A DNA stretch of 64,000 bases from positions 7,984,501-8,048,500 of the forward strand of contig CM048852.1 of the NCBI GenBank assembly GCA_026545225.1, written 5' to 3'. The stretch is from Cornus controversa. Lineage: Eukaryota; Streptophyta; Magnoliopsida; Cornales; Cornaceae. Within the stretch, counting starts at the first letter, position 1. Every line of letters begins with the position of its first letter. The translations under genes and the position numbers were made by a program. Shown piece by piece: positions 49,994 through 59,258 of the stretch. The notes beneath the pieces were generated by a model. That model was not told the origin of the DNA, did no database searches, and saw only the letters and a program-made list of their open reading frames with translations.

Positions 49994-52900
49994 ACTTGGT
50001 ATCAGAGCTGCCTGGAAACTCTGCCAAAACCGAGATGTAAATCGCGGGTCTCTATCTGAAACAATAGAAACTGGCACGCCATGAAGCCTAAGGATCTGCT
50101 CAATATACAATCTACTGAGAGTATCCACATCATCTGTCACTCTAATGGGAATAAAGTGAGCTACCTTCGTCAATCTGTCAACAACCACCCAAACTGCGTC
50201 GTGACCCTTCCTCGACCTTGGAAGCCCCGTCACAAAATCCATAGTGATATGCTCCCATTTCCACATAGCCACAGGCAATGGCTGCAACAACCCCGCTGGT
50301 CTCTGATGCTCGGCCTTCACTTGTTGACAAGTGAGGCACCTCGCCACAAATTGAGCTACATCATTTTTCATACCCTTCCACCAGTATTGTCGGCTTAGGT
50401 TATGGTACATCTTGGTACCACCTGGATGTACTGCTAGCCTAGAGTTGTGAAACTCTCTCAGAATCTCATCCCGACAAGCTAAGGGAACAAACATCTTCCC
50501 TTGGAATTTCATGCTCTCATCTGAATGAACTGTCCATCCTTCCACCACTTCGCCACCCAAAATTCGCGTGCGAATAGTCTCAACCTCACTATCCTTCCTC
50601 TGCTCTTCAATCACTCTACTCACAAAAGTTGGTTGAGCGATAAGAGTAAATAACACCGCCGGTCCATCATCCTCACTGAAATGTAATCCCATTTCTGAGA
50701 TGTCTTCCATCATCTTCCACTCCCGTATGGCTAAGCTCGCTAAGCTACCATGTGACTTCCTACTCAATGCATCCGCTACTACATTGGCCTTTCCCGGATG
50801 ATATTGTAAGTCGAAGTCATAGTCCTCCATATACTCCATCCACCTCCGTTGCCTCATATTCAAATCCTTTTGTGAGAAAAGGTATTTGAGACTTTTATGA
50901 TCCGAGAACACTTCAAACTTCTCGCCATACAAATAATGTCTCCACACCTTAAGTGCAAAGATCACCGCCGCCAACTCCAAATCATGTACCGGATAATTCT
51001 GTTCATGTGTTTTCAATTGCCTCGAACCATACGCCACTACTCGTTCGGTTTGCATTAGCACACATCCCAAGCCGAGTCGTGAAGCGTCACAATAAATTGT
51101 GTACCCCAACCCACGTTCCGGAATGATCAAAACTGGAGACGAAGTCAACCGACTCTTCAATTCCATGAATGCATGCTCGCAAGCATCATTCCACACAAAT
51201 TTCACTCCTTTTCGGGTAAGTTTTGTCATTGGTGCTGCTAACCGCGAAAAGTCCTTCACAAATCTCCGATAATACCCGGCCAATCCCAAGAAACTACGTA
51301 TCTCAAATACGCTCTTAGGTCTTTCCCAACTCATCACCGCTTCTATCTTGGATGGATCTACGGAGACCCCTCCTTTGGACACAACATGCCCAAGGAATTT
51401 CACTTCCGCTAGCCAAAATTCACACTTCTCGTACTTGGCATATAATTGATGTTCTCTTAAGAGTTGCAACACAATCCTCAAGTGACCCTCGTGCTCCTCT
51501 TCCGAAGACGAGTACACTAGGATGTCATCAACAAATACAACCACAAACTTGTCCAAGTAAGCATTGAACACCCTATGCATTAGATCCATGAATGCCGCCG
51601 GTGCATTTGTCAAACCAAATGGCATCACCAAAAATTCATAATGCCCGTATCGTGTGCGAAAAGCAGTTTTCGGAATGTCCGTCTCTCTAATCCCCAACTG
51701 ATAGTAGCCCGATCTCAAGTCTATCTTTGAGAAACACCTCGAACCCTTAAGTTGATCGAACAAGTCATCTATCCTTGGCAAGGGATACTTATTTTTGATC
51801 GTTGCCCGATTCAACTTCCTATAGTCAATGCAAAGCCGCAAAGACCCATCCTTCTTCTTAGCAAAAAGAACCGGAGCTCCCCAAGGCGATGTACTAGGAC
51901 GTACAAATCCCTTGTCTAGTAGCTCTTGTAATTGGTCCTTCAACTCTTTCAACTCAGCCGGTGCCATTCGGTACGGTGCCATAGAAATGGGCGCGGTACC
52001 TGGAGCAAGATCTATCACAAACTCCACTTCACGTTTCGGAGGCAATTGTGTCAATTCCCCCGGAAATACGTCCATAAACTCACACACTACACGAGGAAGC
52101 TCTCCAAGTGTCTCATCATCACCATCAACAAGTAGGCTTGCCAAGAAATACCCAAGCCCTTTCTGATCACTCGAACCATGCAAAGACGACAAGTAGAAGT
52201 CATCCCGCTCCCCCACAAAACATATACTAACACCAGAGGGTGTATACAAGGTTACTCTCCCCCGATGACAATCAATATTGGCTCTATAGGTCGATAGCCA
52301 ATCCATACCCAAGATCACGTCAAAGCTAGACATCTCAAGGAGAATGAAATCAAACACTAGTCGATGTCCCGAAACCTCGATCTCACAAGATCGGCACACA
52401 TCACTCAAAACCACTCTACCACCAACTGGCGTATCAATGGATAAAACCGAGTCCAAAGATGACACCTCCAACCCCAAAGCACAAGCAAATGCATATGATA
52501 TGAATGAATGTGATGCACCTGAATCTACTAAAACCCTAGCCCATGAGCTAGATACAAGAAATATACCTCGGACCACTGACGGCCCTGCTGAGGTCTCTCC
52601 TGGAGCAAGAGTAAAGATACGGCCCGGGGTCCTCTGGCCCTGCTGTCCTGTACCCTGATATGTAGACTGAAGACTAGGAGCGCTAGACGCGGCTCCTCTA
52701 GCAGGTGCCCGTGAACTCTGAACTGAAGGCACAGTTTGTGGCAGTGGCAATGCCCTAAAGCCCGACTGTGAAGTCGCAGGCTGTGCAGGACGCTGTTGTG
52801 AGCCAACACCACTCTGTGTACCCCTCTTCTGTGGGCAATTCCAACTAATGTGCCCCATCTGTTGACAGTGGAAACACTTCTTGTCCGTCACAGGAGTATT

Positions 52901-53812
52901 ATGCTTCTGAGTGCATTCTGCCGCTTTGTGTCCCGGTTTCTGGCAATTATAGCAAATTACCTTAGGTCGTGTGGTCCCAGTAGGCACAGCCACTGATGGT
53001 GTAGATTGGGTTTGTTGTTGCCCTTGGGAGAACGACCCACCATCCTTTCTCTTCCTTCCTGTACGGTTGTCTGAAAGAGACCCCACGTTTCTCATTTGGT
53101 TCCTTGCTTCCCTCTTCTTCCGATTATCAATATCAAGTTCCTCAGCCACTAGTGCCCTCTCCACTACCACTGCGTAACTAGTCAGCCCCAAGACTGCCAC
53201 CTTATCTCTTATGAATGTCCGAAGACCCCTTATGAACTGTTTTATCTTCAGCTCCTCCGTTGGTATTATCTCTCTAGCAAAACGAGCCAAGGAAGTGAAT
53301 TTGGTCTCGTATTCCATCACCGTCATTGAGTCTTGTGTCAACTCATAAAATTCCCTTCTTAGATTGTCCTTCACTGTCACCGGAAAGTACTTCTCAAAGA
53401 AGAGTACTTGAAACATGTCCCAATCCATCGTCTCGATGTCATGGTAGTTTCCGGTGAACTTCCACCAACGACTGGCATCATCTATTAGATAGTGAGTGGC
53501 CACCTTCACCCTCAAGTCTTCATCTATTTCAAGCACAGTAAGGAGCTTGACAATCTCATCCAACCAGTTTTCTGCCACCATGGGATCGGATCCCCCTGAA
53601 TAGGTTGGCGGATTGTGCTTCTTGATATGCCCCAATGCCGTTATCATTCGGCTAGGAGGAGCTGCTCTTGGTGGAGCTTGTGTCTCCTCCTGGGTTTCCC
53701 TTTGAGTTTCCCTTGCAATTTGCCGCATGGCAGTGACCATGTCGCGCATAAATTGTCCTCCATCTGTGGGAGTTACTGGTGGCACCTCCCCACGAGCTCT
53801 ACGTGGTGGCAT
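49940..53812 (-). CDS. Ty3/Gypsy gag-pol polyprotein, truncated in integrase
   Basis: A single open frame without stops. I choose the ATG at 53812 (MPPRR start, as in the related frame at 62316); the frame is open 13 codons further upstream, and residue numbers here count from that upstream Met. Order: gag domain about 80-240; two CCHC knuckles at 300-313 and 326-339; aspartic protease with DSGA at 443-446; reverse transcriptase about 640-800 with FVDD at 773-776; RNase H about 915-1030 (Asp922, Asp984); integrase zinc finger (His1135, His1142, Cys1172, Cys1175) and core with Asp1205 and Asp1266. After residue 1283 the frame runs through reversed primer-site and LTR sequence and stops at 49940. 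The third catalytic acid of integrase, its C-terminus and any chromodomain are missing, so mobility would need a helper element. Confidence 0.93.
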   Translation of the reverse strand: MPPRRARGEVPPVTPTDGGQFMRDMVTAMRQIARETQRETQEETQAPPRAAPPSRMITALGHIKKHNPPTYSGGSDPMVAENWLDEIVKLLTVLEIDEDLRVKVATHYLIDDASRWWKFTGNYHDIETMDWDMFQVLFFEKYFPVTVKDNLRREFYELTQDSMTVMEYETKFTSLARFAREIIPTEELKIKQFIRGLRTFIRDKVAVLGLTSYAVVVERALVAEELDIDNRKKREARNQMRNVGSLSDNRTGRKRKDGGSFSQGQQQTQSTPSVAVPTGTTRPKVICYNCQKPGHKAAECTQKHNTPVTDKKCFHCQQMGHISWNCPQKRGTQSGVGSQQRPAQPATSQSGFRALPLPQTVPSVQSSRAPARGAASSAPSLQSTYQGTGQQGQRTPGRIFTLAPGETSAGPSVVRGIFLVSSSWARVLVDSGASHSFISYAFACALGLEVSSLDSVLSIDTPVGGRVVLSDVCRSCEIEVSGHRLVFDFILLEMSSFDVILGMDWLSTYRANIDCHRGRVTLYTPSGVSICFVGERDDFYLSSLHGSSDQKGLGYFLASLLVDGDDETLGELPRVVCEFMDVFPGELTQLPPKREVEFVIDLAPGTAPISMAPYRMAPAELKELKDQLQELLDKGFVRPSTSPWGAPVLFAKKKDGSLRLCIDYRKLNRATIKNKYPLPRIDDLFDQLKGSRCFSKIDLRSGYYQLGIRETDIPKTAFRTRYGHYEFLVMPFGLTNAPAAFMDLMHRVFNAYLDKFVVVFVDDILVYSSSEEEHEGHLRIVLQLLREHQLYAKYEKCEFWLAEVKFLGHVVSKGGVSVDPSKIEAVMSWERPKSVFEIRSFLGLAGYYRRFVKDFSRLAAPMTKLTRKGVKFVWNDACEHAFMELKSRLTSSPVLIIPERGLGYTIYCDASRLGLGCVLMQTERVVAYGSRQLKTHEQNYPVHDLELAAVIFALKVWRHYLYGEKFEVFSDHKSLKYLFSQKDLNMRQRRWMEYMEDYDFDLQYHPGKANVVADALSRKSHGSLASLAIREWKMMEDISEMGLHFSEDDGPAVLFTLIAQPTFVSRVIEEQRKDSEVETIRTRILGGEVVEGWTVHSDESMKFQGKMFVPLACRDEILREFHNSRLAVHPGGTKMYHNLSRQYWWKGMKNDVAQFVARCLTCQQVKAEHQRPAGLLQPLPVAMWKWEHITMDFVTGLPRSRKGHDAVWVVVDRLTKVAHFIPIRVTDDVDTLSRLYIEQILRLHGVPVSIVSDRDPRFTSRFWQSFQAALIPSCHAPVSFAPNRVSETGA
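49997..50008 (+). other. Primer-binding site, + sense (left end)
   Basis: TGGTATCAGAGC, complementary to the 3' end of initiator tRNA-Met, three bases (ACT) after the 56-bp LTR. It faces inward and is opposite in sense to the coding frame it abuts. The shared CAGAGCT is where it meets the reversed integrase sequence. Confidence 0.85.
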
Positions 53813-54103
53813 CCTTCTGCACAGATGACAAGAAGATACCCAAAAATTCAAAGCATGAATGCCATGTCCAATTTACTTCATGCATACTCAACATACTTAT
53901 ATACTTCATAAGTAGCATTTCATATCAAACAAACAAGGACATAAAATTTTCTATGTAATATGCATTTAACCTTAGCATACTCTAAAAACCTCAAATCTAG
54001 GGTCAGAACCTAAATTTCAAAATCCCATGCATCATTGATGTCCTTCAATCCAACACGTGGCTTAACCATTTCCCGTCGTCCGTAGGTATTCAAACCCGGT
54101 TAA
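53813..54103 (-). other. Untranslated leader of the 49.9-55.3 kb element
   Basis: About 290 bp between the primer-binding site and the gag start. No gene is seen; it is the normal place for the packaging and leader sequence of a Gypsy element. Confidence 0.6.
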
Positions 54104-54115
54104 GCTCTGATACCA
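54104..54115 (-). other. Primer-binding site, minus sense (right end)
   Basis: Reverse complement reads TGGTATCAGAGC, three bases (ACT) from the palindromic LTR. This is the correctly oriented primer site for the minus-strand gag-pol frame. Confidence 0.88.
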
Positions 54116-54118
54116 AGT

Positions 54119-55284
54119 TGTCACGCCCCGGTTTCCGACACCCGGTTAGGAGCGAAGGAAACGGGGGTGAATCCGTAATTTCACCTCAAGTTCCCACACC
54201 TTAATCTCATTATAATCATTTCTATTGCGGAAGCATTCCATATGTACTCCCCTCAAGTGGCATTAGATCATCAAAGGCCCTTGCAATTGATTTTCACCTT
54301 TGGTTCCAAACATATAAACCACTAAGTTCCGGACCTCAACTTTTTACACGGATAGAATTTGACTCTGTAACCTACACCATTGGATAGAGCTTTCAAAAAT
54401 ACTCAATTTCAAAAAAAATCTCACTCAATTCCGATTTAAAACGAAGAAATGGCATCGAAACGAAGTTTGGACAATTTTTGAACCTTACTGTGAATAGTAA
54501 TTTTGATCAATCGAAATTGGATTTCGATCAATCGAAATTCATCTCGATTAATCGAAATTTTGACCCCATCAATCGAAGAAAACACCCTCTCGGTACTTTG
54601 GACCTGCAATATTTCGATTGATCGAAGTTGGGACTTCGATTGATCGAAATAAAGCCTGGAAAATCATAAAATCTCGCAACCATTTCGATTAATCGAGATG
54701 CCCATCTCGATTGATCGAAATGGTTGCGAGATTTTATGATTTTCCAGGCTTTATTTCGATCAATCGAAGTCCCAACTTCGATCAATCGAAATATTGCAGG
54801 TCCAAAGTACCGAGAGGGTGTTTTCTTCGATTGATGGGGTCAAAATTTCGATTAATCGAGATGAATTTCGATTGATCGAAATCCAATTTCGATTGATCGA
54901 AATTACTATTCACAGTAAGGTTCAAAAATTGTCCAAACTTCGTTTCGATGCCATTTCTTCGTTTTAAATCGGAATTGAGTGAGATTTTTTTTGAAATTGA
55001 GTATTTTTGAAAGCTCTATCCAATGGTGTAGGTTACAGAGTCAAATTCTATCCGTGTAAAAAGTTGAGGTCCGGAACTTAGTGGTTTATATGTTTGGAAC
55101 CAAAGGTGAAAATCAATTGCAAGGGCCTTTGATGATCTAATGCCACTTGAGGGGAGTACATATGGAATGCTTCCGCAATAGAAATGATTATAATGAGATT
55201 AAGGTGTGGGAACTTGAGGTGAAATTACGGATTCACCCCCGTTTCCTTCGCTCCTAACCGGGTGTCGGAAACTGGGGCGTGACA
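54119..55284. repeat. 1166-bp near-perfect palindrome acting as LTR
   Basis: Two inverted arms of 582 bp (54119-54700 and 54703-55284) meet at GAGATG-CC-CATCTC. Comparing the arms by eye I find three mismatches and no length difference. It begins TGTCACGCCCC, ends GGGGCGTGACA, and is followed in minus sense by the primer-binding site, so it occupies the 5' LTR position. As the right arm resembles part of the LTR at 61.6-61.8 kb in the same relation to the primer site, the arm adjacent to the primer site is probably the natural 3' half of the LTR and the other arm an inverted copy of it. Confidence 0.93.
54510..54912. repeat. Cluster of self-complementary TTCGATYRATCGAA motifs
   Basis: About eight variants of TCGATTAATCGAA / TCGATCAATCGAA per palindrome arm, about sixteen in 400 bp (for example 54522-54536, 54545-54558, 54614-54628, 54686-54699). 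Each motif is itself nearly palindromic. A plain role is not known to me; it could be a tandemly amplified protein-binding site or a structural element of the LTR. Confidence 0.7.
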
Positions 55285-55289
55285 GGCTA
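55285..55289. repeat. Target site duplication GGCTA, right copy
   Basis: Matches 49933-49937 exactly and directly follows the GTGACA terminus. Confidence 0.9.
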
Positions 55290-56049
55290 GTTCATCCACT
55301 AGGGTTTTGATGTAGCCCTAACAAAGCATCAATGGTTTGATTATTTTAATTATTGGGGACCTTTATATACATGCATAGATTGTGTAATTCAGAGGATTCT
55401 TATTATAGAATTGAGCAATAAACGTCTTGTAAATTCAATCTCAATGATTTTTTATCTTGTCTTAGATATTTAGTTGTTGTTATTGAACTCAATCTCTCTT
55501 ATTTTTTGTGATCATGAGAGAGATTATTACACAATGGTAATCACTGAATATATTGTTAAGAGCTTTGATGGATTATGCCTAGAGAAGATGAGCCATACTG
55601 CACCCTAGATTAGAGTAGTTAGGCAGATGGCCCATGCCAATCGAAGATAGTCCATGGCTTAGCCTTAATCATATGTTATCTTCTTGATGGATGAAGGTGA
55701 GCTTGTAGCCACCGACACCACTTATGCATGATGTAATTCCCTATAGTTGATTCAATTGACCATTGATTGTGGAGTTAGTGGTGAAGTCAAACACCCTAGA
55801 TTTCTCTCATATTATCTTCACTATCTTGCTTACTTTGATTTATTTTATTCTATCTTTTGAATTAATTAGTTTAAAAATCAGAATTCTTTTCTTCTAAATT
55901 TAATTAGAATTAATTCAGTATTCCAACTCATCAGACCATAATCCCTGAGGTACGATACCCCTTTCGATAGCCCTATTCTGCAAGGAATTCGTTCTATTGC
56001 GAAGTGTGAAAATTTTTAATTGATATACTTTTTGAGTCACACTCACACA
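55285..56049 (+). mobile_element. Right part of the interrupted probable solo LTR
   Basis: Continues from 49937. It contains CACTAGGGTTTTGATGTAGCCC, then CAATAAACGTCTTGT, and near its end CCCTGAGGTACGATACCCC and ATTGCGAAGTGTGAAAAT, a style familiar from TAT/Athila/Ogre-type Gypsy LTRs. It ends near ACTCACACA (56049). No internal region or primer site follows; VIT-gene sequence starts directly afterwards, so it is a solo LTR or a terminal fragment. Confidence 0.6.
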
Positions 56050-56053
56050 TGAA

Positions 56054-56237
56054 TCAAAAGAGGATTTGCCAAACCCGCTGAAGGTAGCAATGGCATCTGG
56101 CTTGGCGTTCGCAGTGGGGGCGGTGGTGCCAATACTGGCCGCGGTGTTCGTGAAGGACTTTAAGGTGAGGTTGGGGGTGGTTTGCAATGGCGATCACTTT
56201 TGGCATAACCAAATTGGTTGGTGCCACTGGATTATGA
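56054..56237 (+). pseudogene. 3' fragment of a VIT-like gene with internal deletion
   Basis: Homology to the array gene starts at the codons for about residue 126 (linker before helix 3) and runs to the original stop (TGA 56235-56237). About 107 bp between two TTGGGGGTGG-like runs (near 56171-56181) are missing. This removes helix 4 and shifts the frame, so translation would leave the family sequence after RLGVV. Substitutions such as Ala-to-Val and Tyr-to-Phe show it is older than the array copies. The 5' half, promoter and start are absent, replaced by retroelement DNA. Confidence 0.9.
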
Positions 56238-58453
56238 ACGTATTATTTTACTTTTCTTTTTTATTACGCTAAGAAAGTAAGACAATATGTATATTTAAGA
56301 ACAAGAAGAAATCACATGCATTTCAGTTGATGATGATCAGGTAGTATCAGAGTTTTAAGCACAAGAATTTCCCCTAAAGAAACAACTCTTTAATTAATAC
56401 AAACCTCATAAAAATAAGGCTTAGAATTTTTATTTATTTTTTGGTTAAGTGGATTCGAGAGTAAAGTTATAAGATTCTTGGCATTGAATCATGTTTCAAT
56501 TAATCACTGGCTGATTAGTATAGTTGGTGGTGTAACATCTCCTTCCTTCCCTCAAAAGGGAGGACTGATGTTGGAGTTATGGAAAGAAGAAAAAAAATCT
56601 GTCTCAATTAAGTTTGTTACAAGTCAATGGACATAGAACAAATATATATATGAGTTTGGAAAAAAATGTACGAATTAACAACTTTAAAAAAAAAGAAAGA
56701 ATGAAGAAGAAGAAGACAAAGTTGGAAAAGAAAGAAAGATTTAGAGAAACTTTTAGAAAGGATTAAATATAGGAAGGGACATTTGAAAATTTTATAAATT
56801 ATATAAAAATATGCAAAAGAAATTAATGGGTAAACAAAGGTTCAAATGAAAAGAAAAATTAAAGTTCTTTTTTTTTTCACATTTAATTCCCATTCACTGC
56901 ATTCATGTACCCAAAATCTCTTACTAATACTTGCAGCGTATTCAAATGGCAAGGAATTTTTAGTGAGAAGCCCAGCACTAGATTTTTCAGTTACGTTGTC
57001 CCTGAATACTAAACGTAAATCTCTAAGACCAACTTGTCACGCCCCAAAAACAACGTGGCACTATATTAATCCACATGTGTTTCCAAGGTAAGACGTAACA
57101 ATCGGCCAAAACATACGAATGCATAAATACACATTAATTTCATTATCCCAACTCAAAGAAAAAATTAACTTAAAGGGTTTAAAAATTCAATCCGACTAAC
57201 TTGAAGGCGGAAATGCGTTCCGAACACCTTCATTATTAGATCAACATAAGATTAATGTCAAATCCATGCAAAATTCAGAATACGTTGTTCTAGAGAATTC
57301 AATGAAAAGCAACAAATTAGATAATAATCTATAATAATAAGTAGAAATGAAAGTGTCTCCACAATTATTATTCTAATCACCTGAAATTTTTTTTTATGGA
57401 ATGGAATGAGCTCGATAGCCCAGTAAGCAAACTACATGTCCTTCCTACTCTAAAGTTTTGTTATTTATGTAACTTAAAATTTAAACATTTTTCTCTAACA
57501 TAACTAAATAGAACATTTATTAACCAAACAAACAATGTTAATATAATTATGTTTAGAGCAATTAAATATCAATGTATGAAAAGTGCAGGCACAGTCAATT
57601 ACAATGACATAACTGACATTTATGGTATGATAACAAACAATAAATAGTAAATGGCATGATAACAAACAATTAACACTAAATGCAATGTCATCAATGTAAT
57701 GTAATGCAGAACTCCTTCCACTACCAACAACCTCTACTATGAACCCTACCTGAAGTTGTCACTTGAAGGGTTGGTGCCACCCTAGCATAGCGTAGATCCT
57801 TTGACACACCTGAAGCTGTTATTGTTGGTCATCTCTCATACTCCCTAAGTAGACACCCATGTGAACAGGCCTATTTATGAACAAGTGTAGTAATCCTGCT
57901 CTGTCAACTCTATCGTGCATGAATTGTCAAGTGTTCATGCATCATATCAGTCCATGTACTTATTATATCATGAATACATTAATACAATTATTCTCAATAG
58001 TTCAAAGGCATTGTCTACACAAATAATACCATAGTTCGTAATATACTTAATTTAACAAAGTAGTCATTTTTTTACGTACTAAAATAAATTTATTGGCATC
58101 AATTTAACACAATAGAAAACAGAGAAAAATAAAGAAATCTATCATTAATTTATTTTATCTAATTTATTTGTATACACTTGAATGGACATTCAATATAATT
58201 GGCTTGGTAACTTAGAAACTAAACATATCAATGTAGTTAATATGTTTGCTAATATCATTCAATTTATATTTATATATATATATATATATTACTTACTAGA
58301 TTACATAAATATTTACGTATTTCTTTATATTGGACGAAGGCTTGTTGCAACTACTAATCTATATTATATTTACAGCTTAATGAATTAAACATACTCAAAA
58401 AGTTTCTCCAAATTCAAACGTAGGGATATGACATGAGAATTCCAAAACACTTG

Positions 58454-58502
<49 letters not shown>

Positions 58503-58812
58503 TATGTGTACACTAATCATTCCATAGTTTAGGCATAATCTCCAAATTCTAAACGTAGGTATATAACAAGACAATTCCAAAACTACACTTGACTAGGATA
58601 TATATAATATATTCTATATGTGCACTCATTATTACTTAGTTTAGGCATAATGTCCAAATTCTAAACTTAGATATATAACAAGACAATTCCAAAACACTTT
58701 ATTAGAATATAAATAACGTATTGTATATGTGCAGTCATTATTTCTTAGTTTAGGTATAATCTCCATATTCTAAACTAGGTATATAACAAGACAATTCCAA
58801 AATACTTGATTA

Positions 58813-58876
<64 letters not shown>

Positions 58877-58890
58877 TCAATTACGCAAAC
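56238..58890 (+). repeat. Decayed array unit right of the retroelement block
   Basis: Follows the array unit from the gene 3' flank through the possible LTR relic and minisatellite, with many private changes: a 9-bp deletion near 57861 (CATGTGAACAGG), an AT run in place of a shorter one near 58460-58495, and AACGTG instead of the G-box near 57054. It ends after the AT run and ATTCAATTACGCAAAC (58875-58890), a sequence also found at 46319 but in no internal unit. No promoter or gene follows. Confidence 0.9.
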
Positions 58891-58891
58891 A

Positions 58892-59258
58892 TTGGAATGC
58901 TTTGGTGAAGTAGCCTATCGGTTAGCTTTGCCACCACAATTGGAGGGAGTTCATAATGTCTTTCATGTTTCCATGTGAAGGAAATATGAGCCGGATCCAT
59001 CACATATTTTGGGCTGGACAGACATTGAGGTGGAGGAAGACGTATCATATGAGGAGCAACCGGTGGAAATCCTAGACATTAGAGATCAAGTGTTGAGGGG
59101 CATGACCATTCCATTGGTCATGGTTTTGTGGAGGCACCATGTATTAGAAGAGGCCACTTGGGAATGGGAACAATAAATTCGCTCCAAGTACCCGAATTTA
59201 TTTACTTTTCAAGGTATGTTAATTTCGGGGACGAAATCTCCTAAGGTGGGGAGGTTGT
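58892..59258 (+). pseudogene. 3' end of a Ty3/Gypsy pol gene (chromodomain-like C-terminus)
   Basis: In frame it reads GEVAYRLALPPQLEGVHNVF, typical of the end of integrase. It is followed by a segment with YEEQPVEILDIRDQ and VLWRHHVLEEATWEWE, typical of the chromodomain-like tail of Tekay/Del elements, and KYPNLF. Two stop codons interrupt it (near 58975 and 59173). It starts abruptly after the array relic and leads directly into the polypurine tract and LTR. Confidence 0.85.
59243..59255 (+). other. Polypurine tract
   Basis: AAGGTGGGGAGGT directly before the LTR start TGTAGAGCCCCG, the expected position for the plus-strand primer of the element whose pol end is at 58892. Confidence 0.75.

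Larger units (their letters stand above)
49938..55284 (-). mobile_element. Ty3/Gypsy retrotransposon with inverted LTR-PBS ends (5347 bp)
   Basis: Bounded by TGTCACGCCCC and GGGGCGTGACA and by GGCTA duplications. Coding sense is minus: the palindromic LTR lies at 54119-55284, the primer-binding site TGGTATCAGAGC at 54104-54115 (minus), then the gag-pol frame runs to 49940. A normal element would end with integrase C-terminus, polypurine tract and a 3' LTR in the same sense. Instead integrase stops abruptly and is joined to a second primer-binding site in + sense (49997-50008) and a 56-bp LTR (49938-49993). Both ends therefore read LTR then primer site inward. RT sequence and iMet primer suggest the Tekay/Del lineage. 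It is non-autonomous because integrase is cut. Confidence 0.88.

Noticed and set aside
49997..50008. tRNA-like match TGGTATCAGAGC as a tRNA gene
   Set aside because: Only 12 bases complementary to the tRNA-Met 3' end; this is a retroelement primer-binding site.
54528..54785. 85-residue frame in the palindrome
   Set aside because: Reads through the TTCGATYRATCGAA motif cluster; a by-product of the repeat.
54119..55284. Independent foldback element or MITE with 582-bp terminal inverted repeats
   Set aside because: It sits exactly where the 5' LTR should be, three bases from the primer site, and the GGCTA target duplication brackets the larger 49938-55284 element rather than the palindrome alone.
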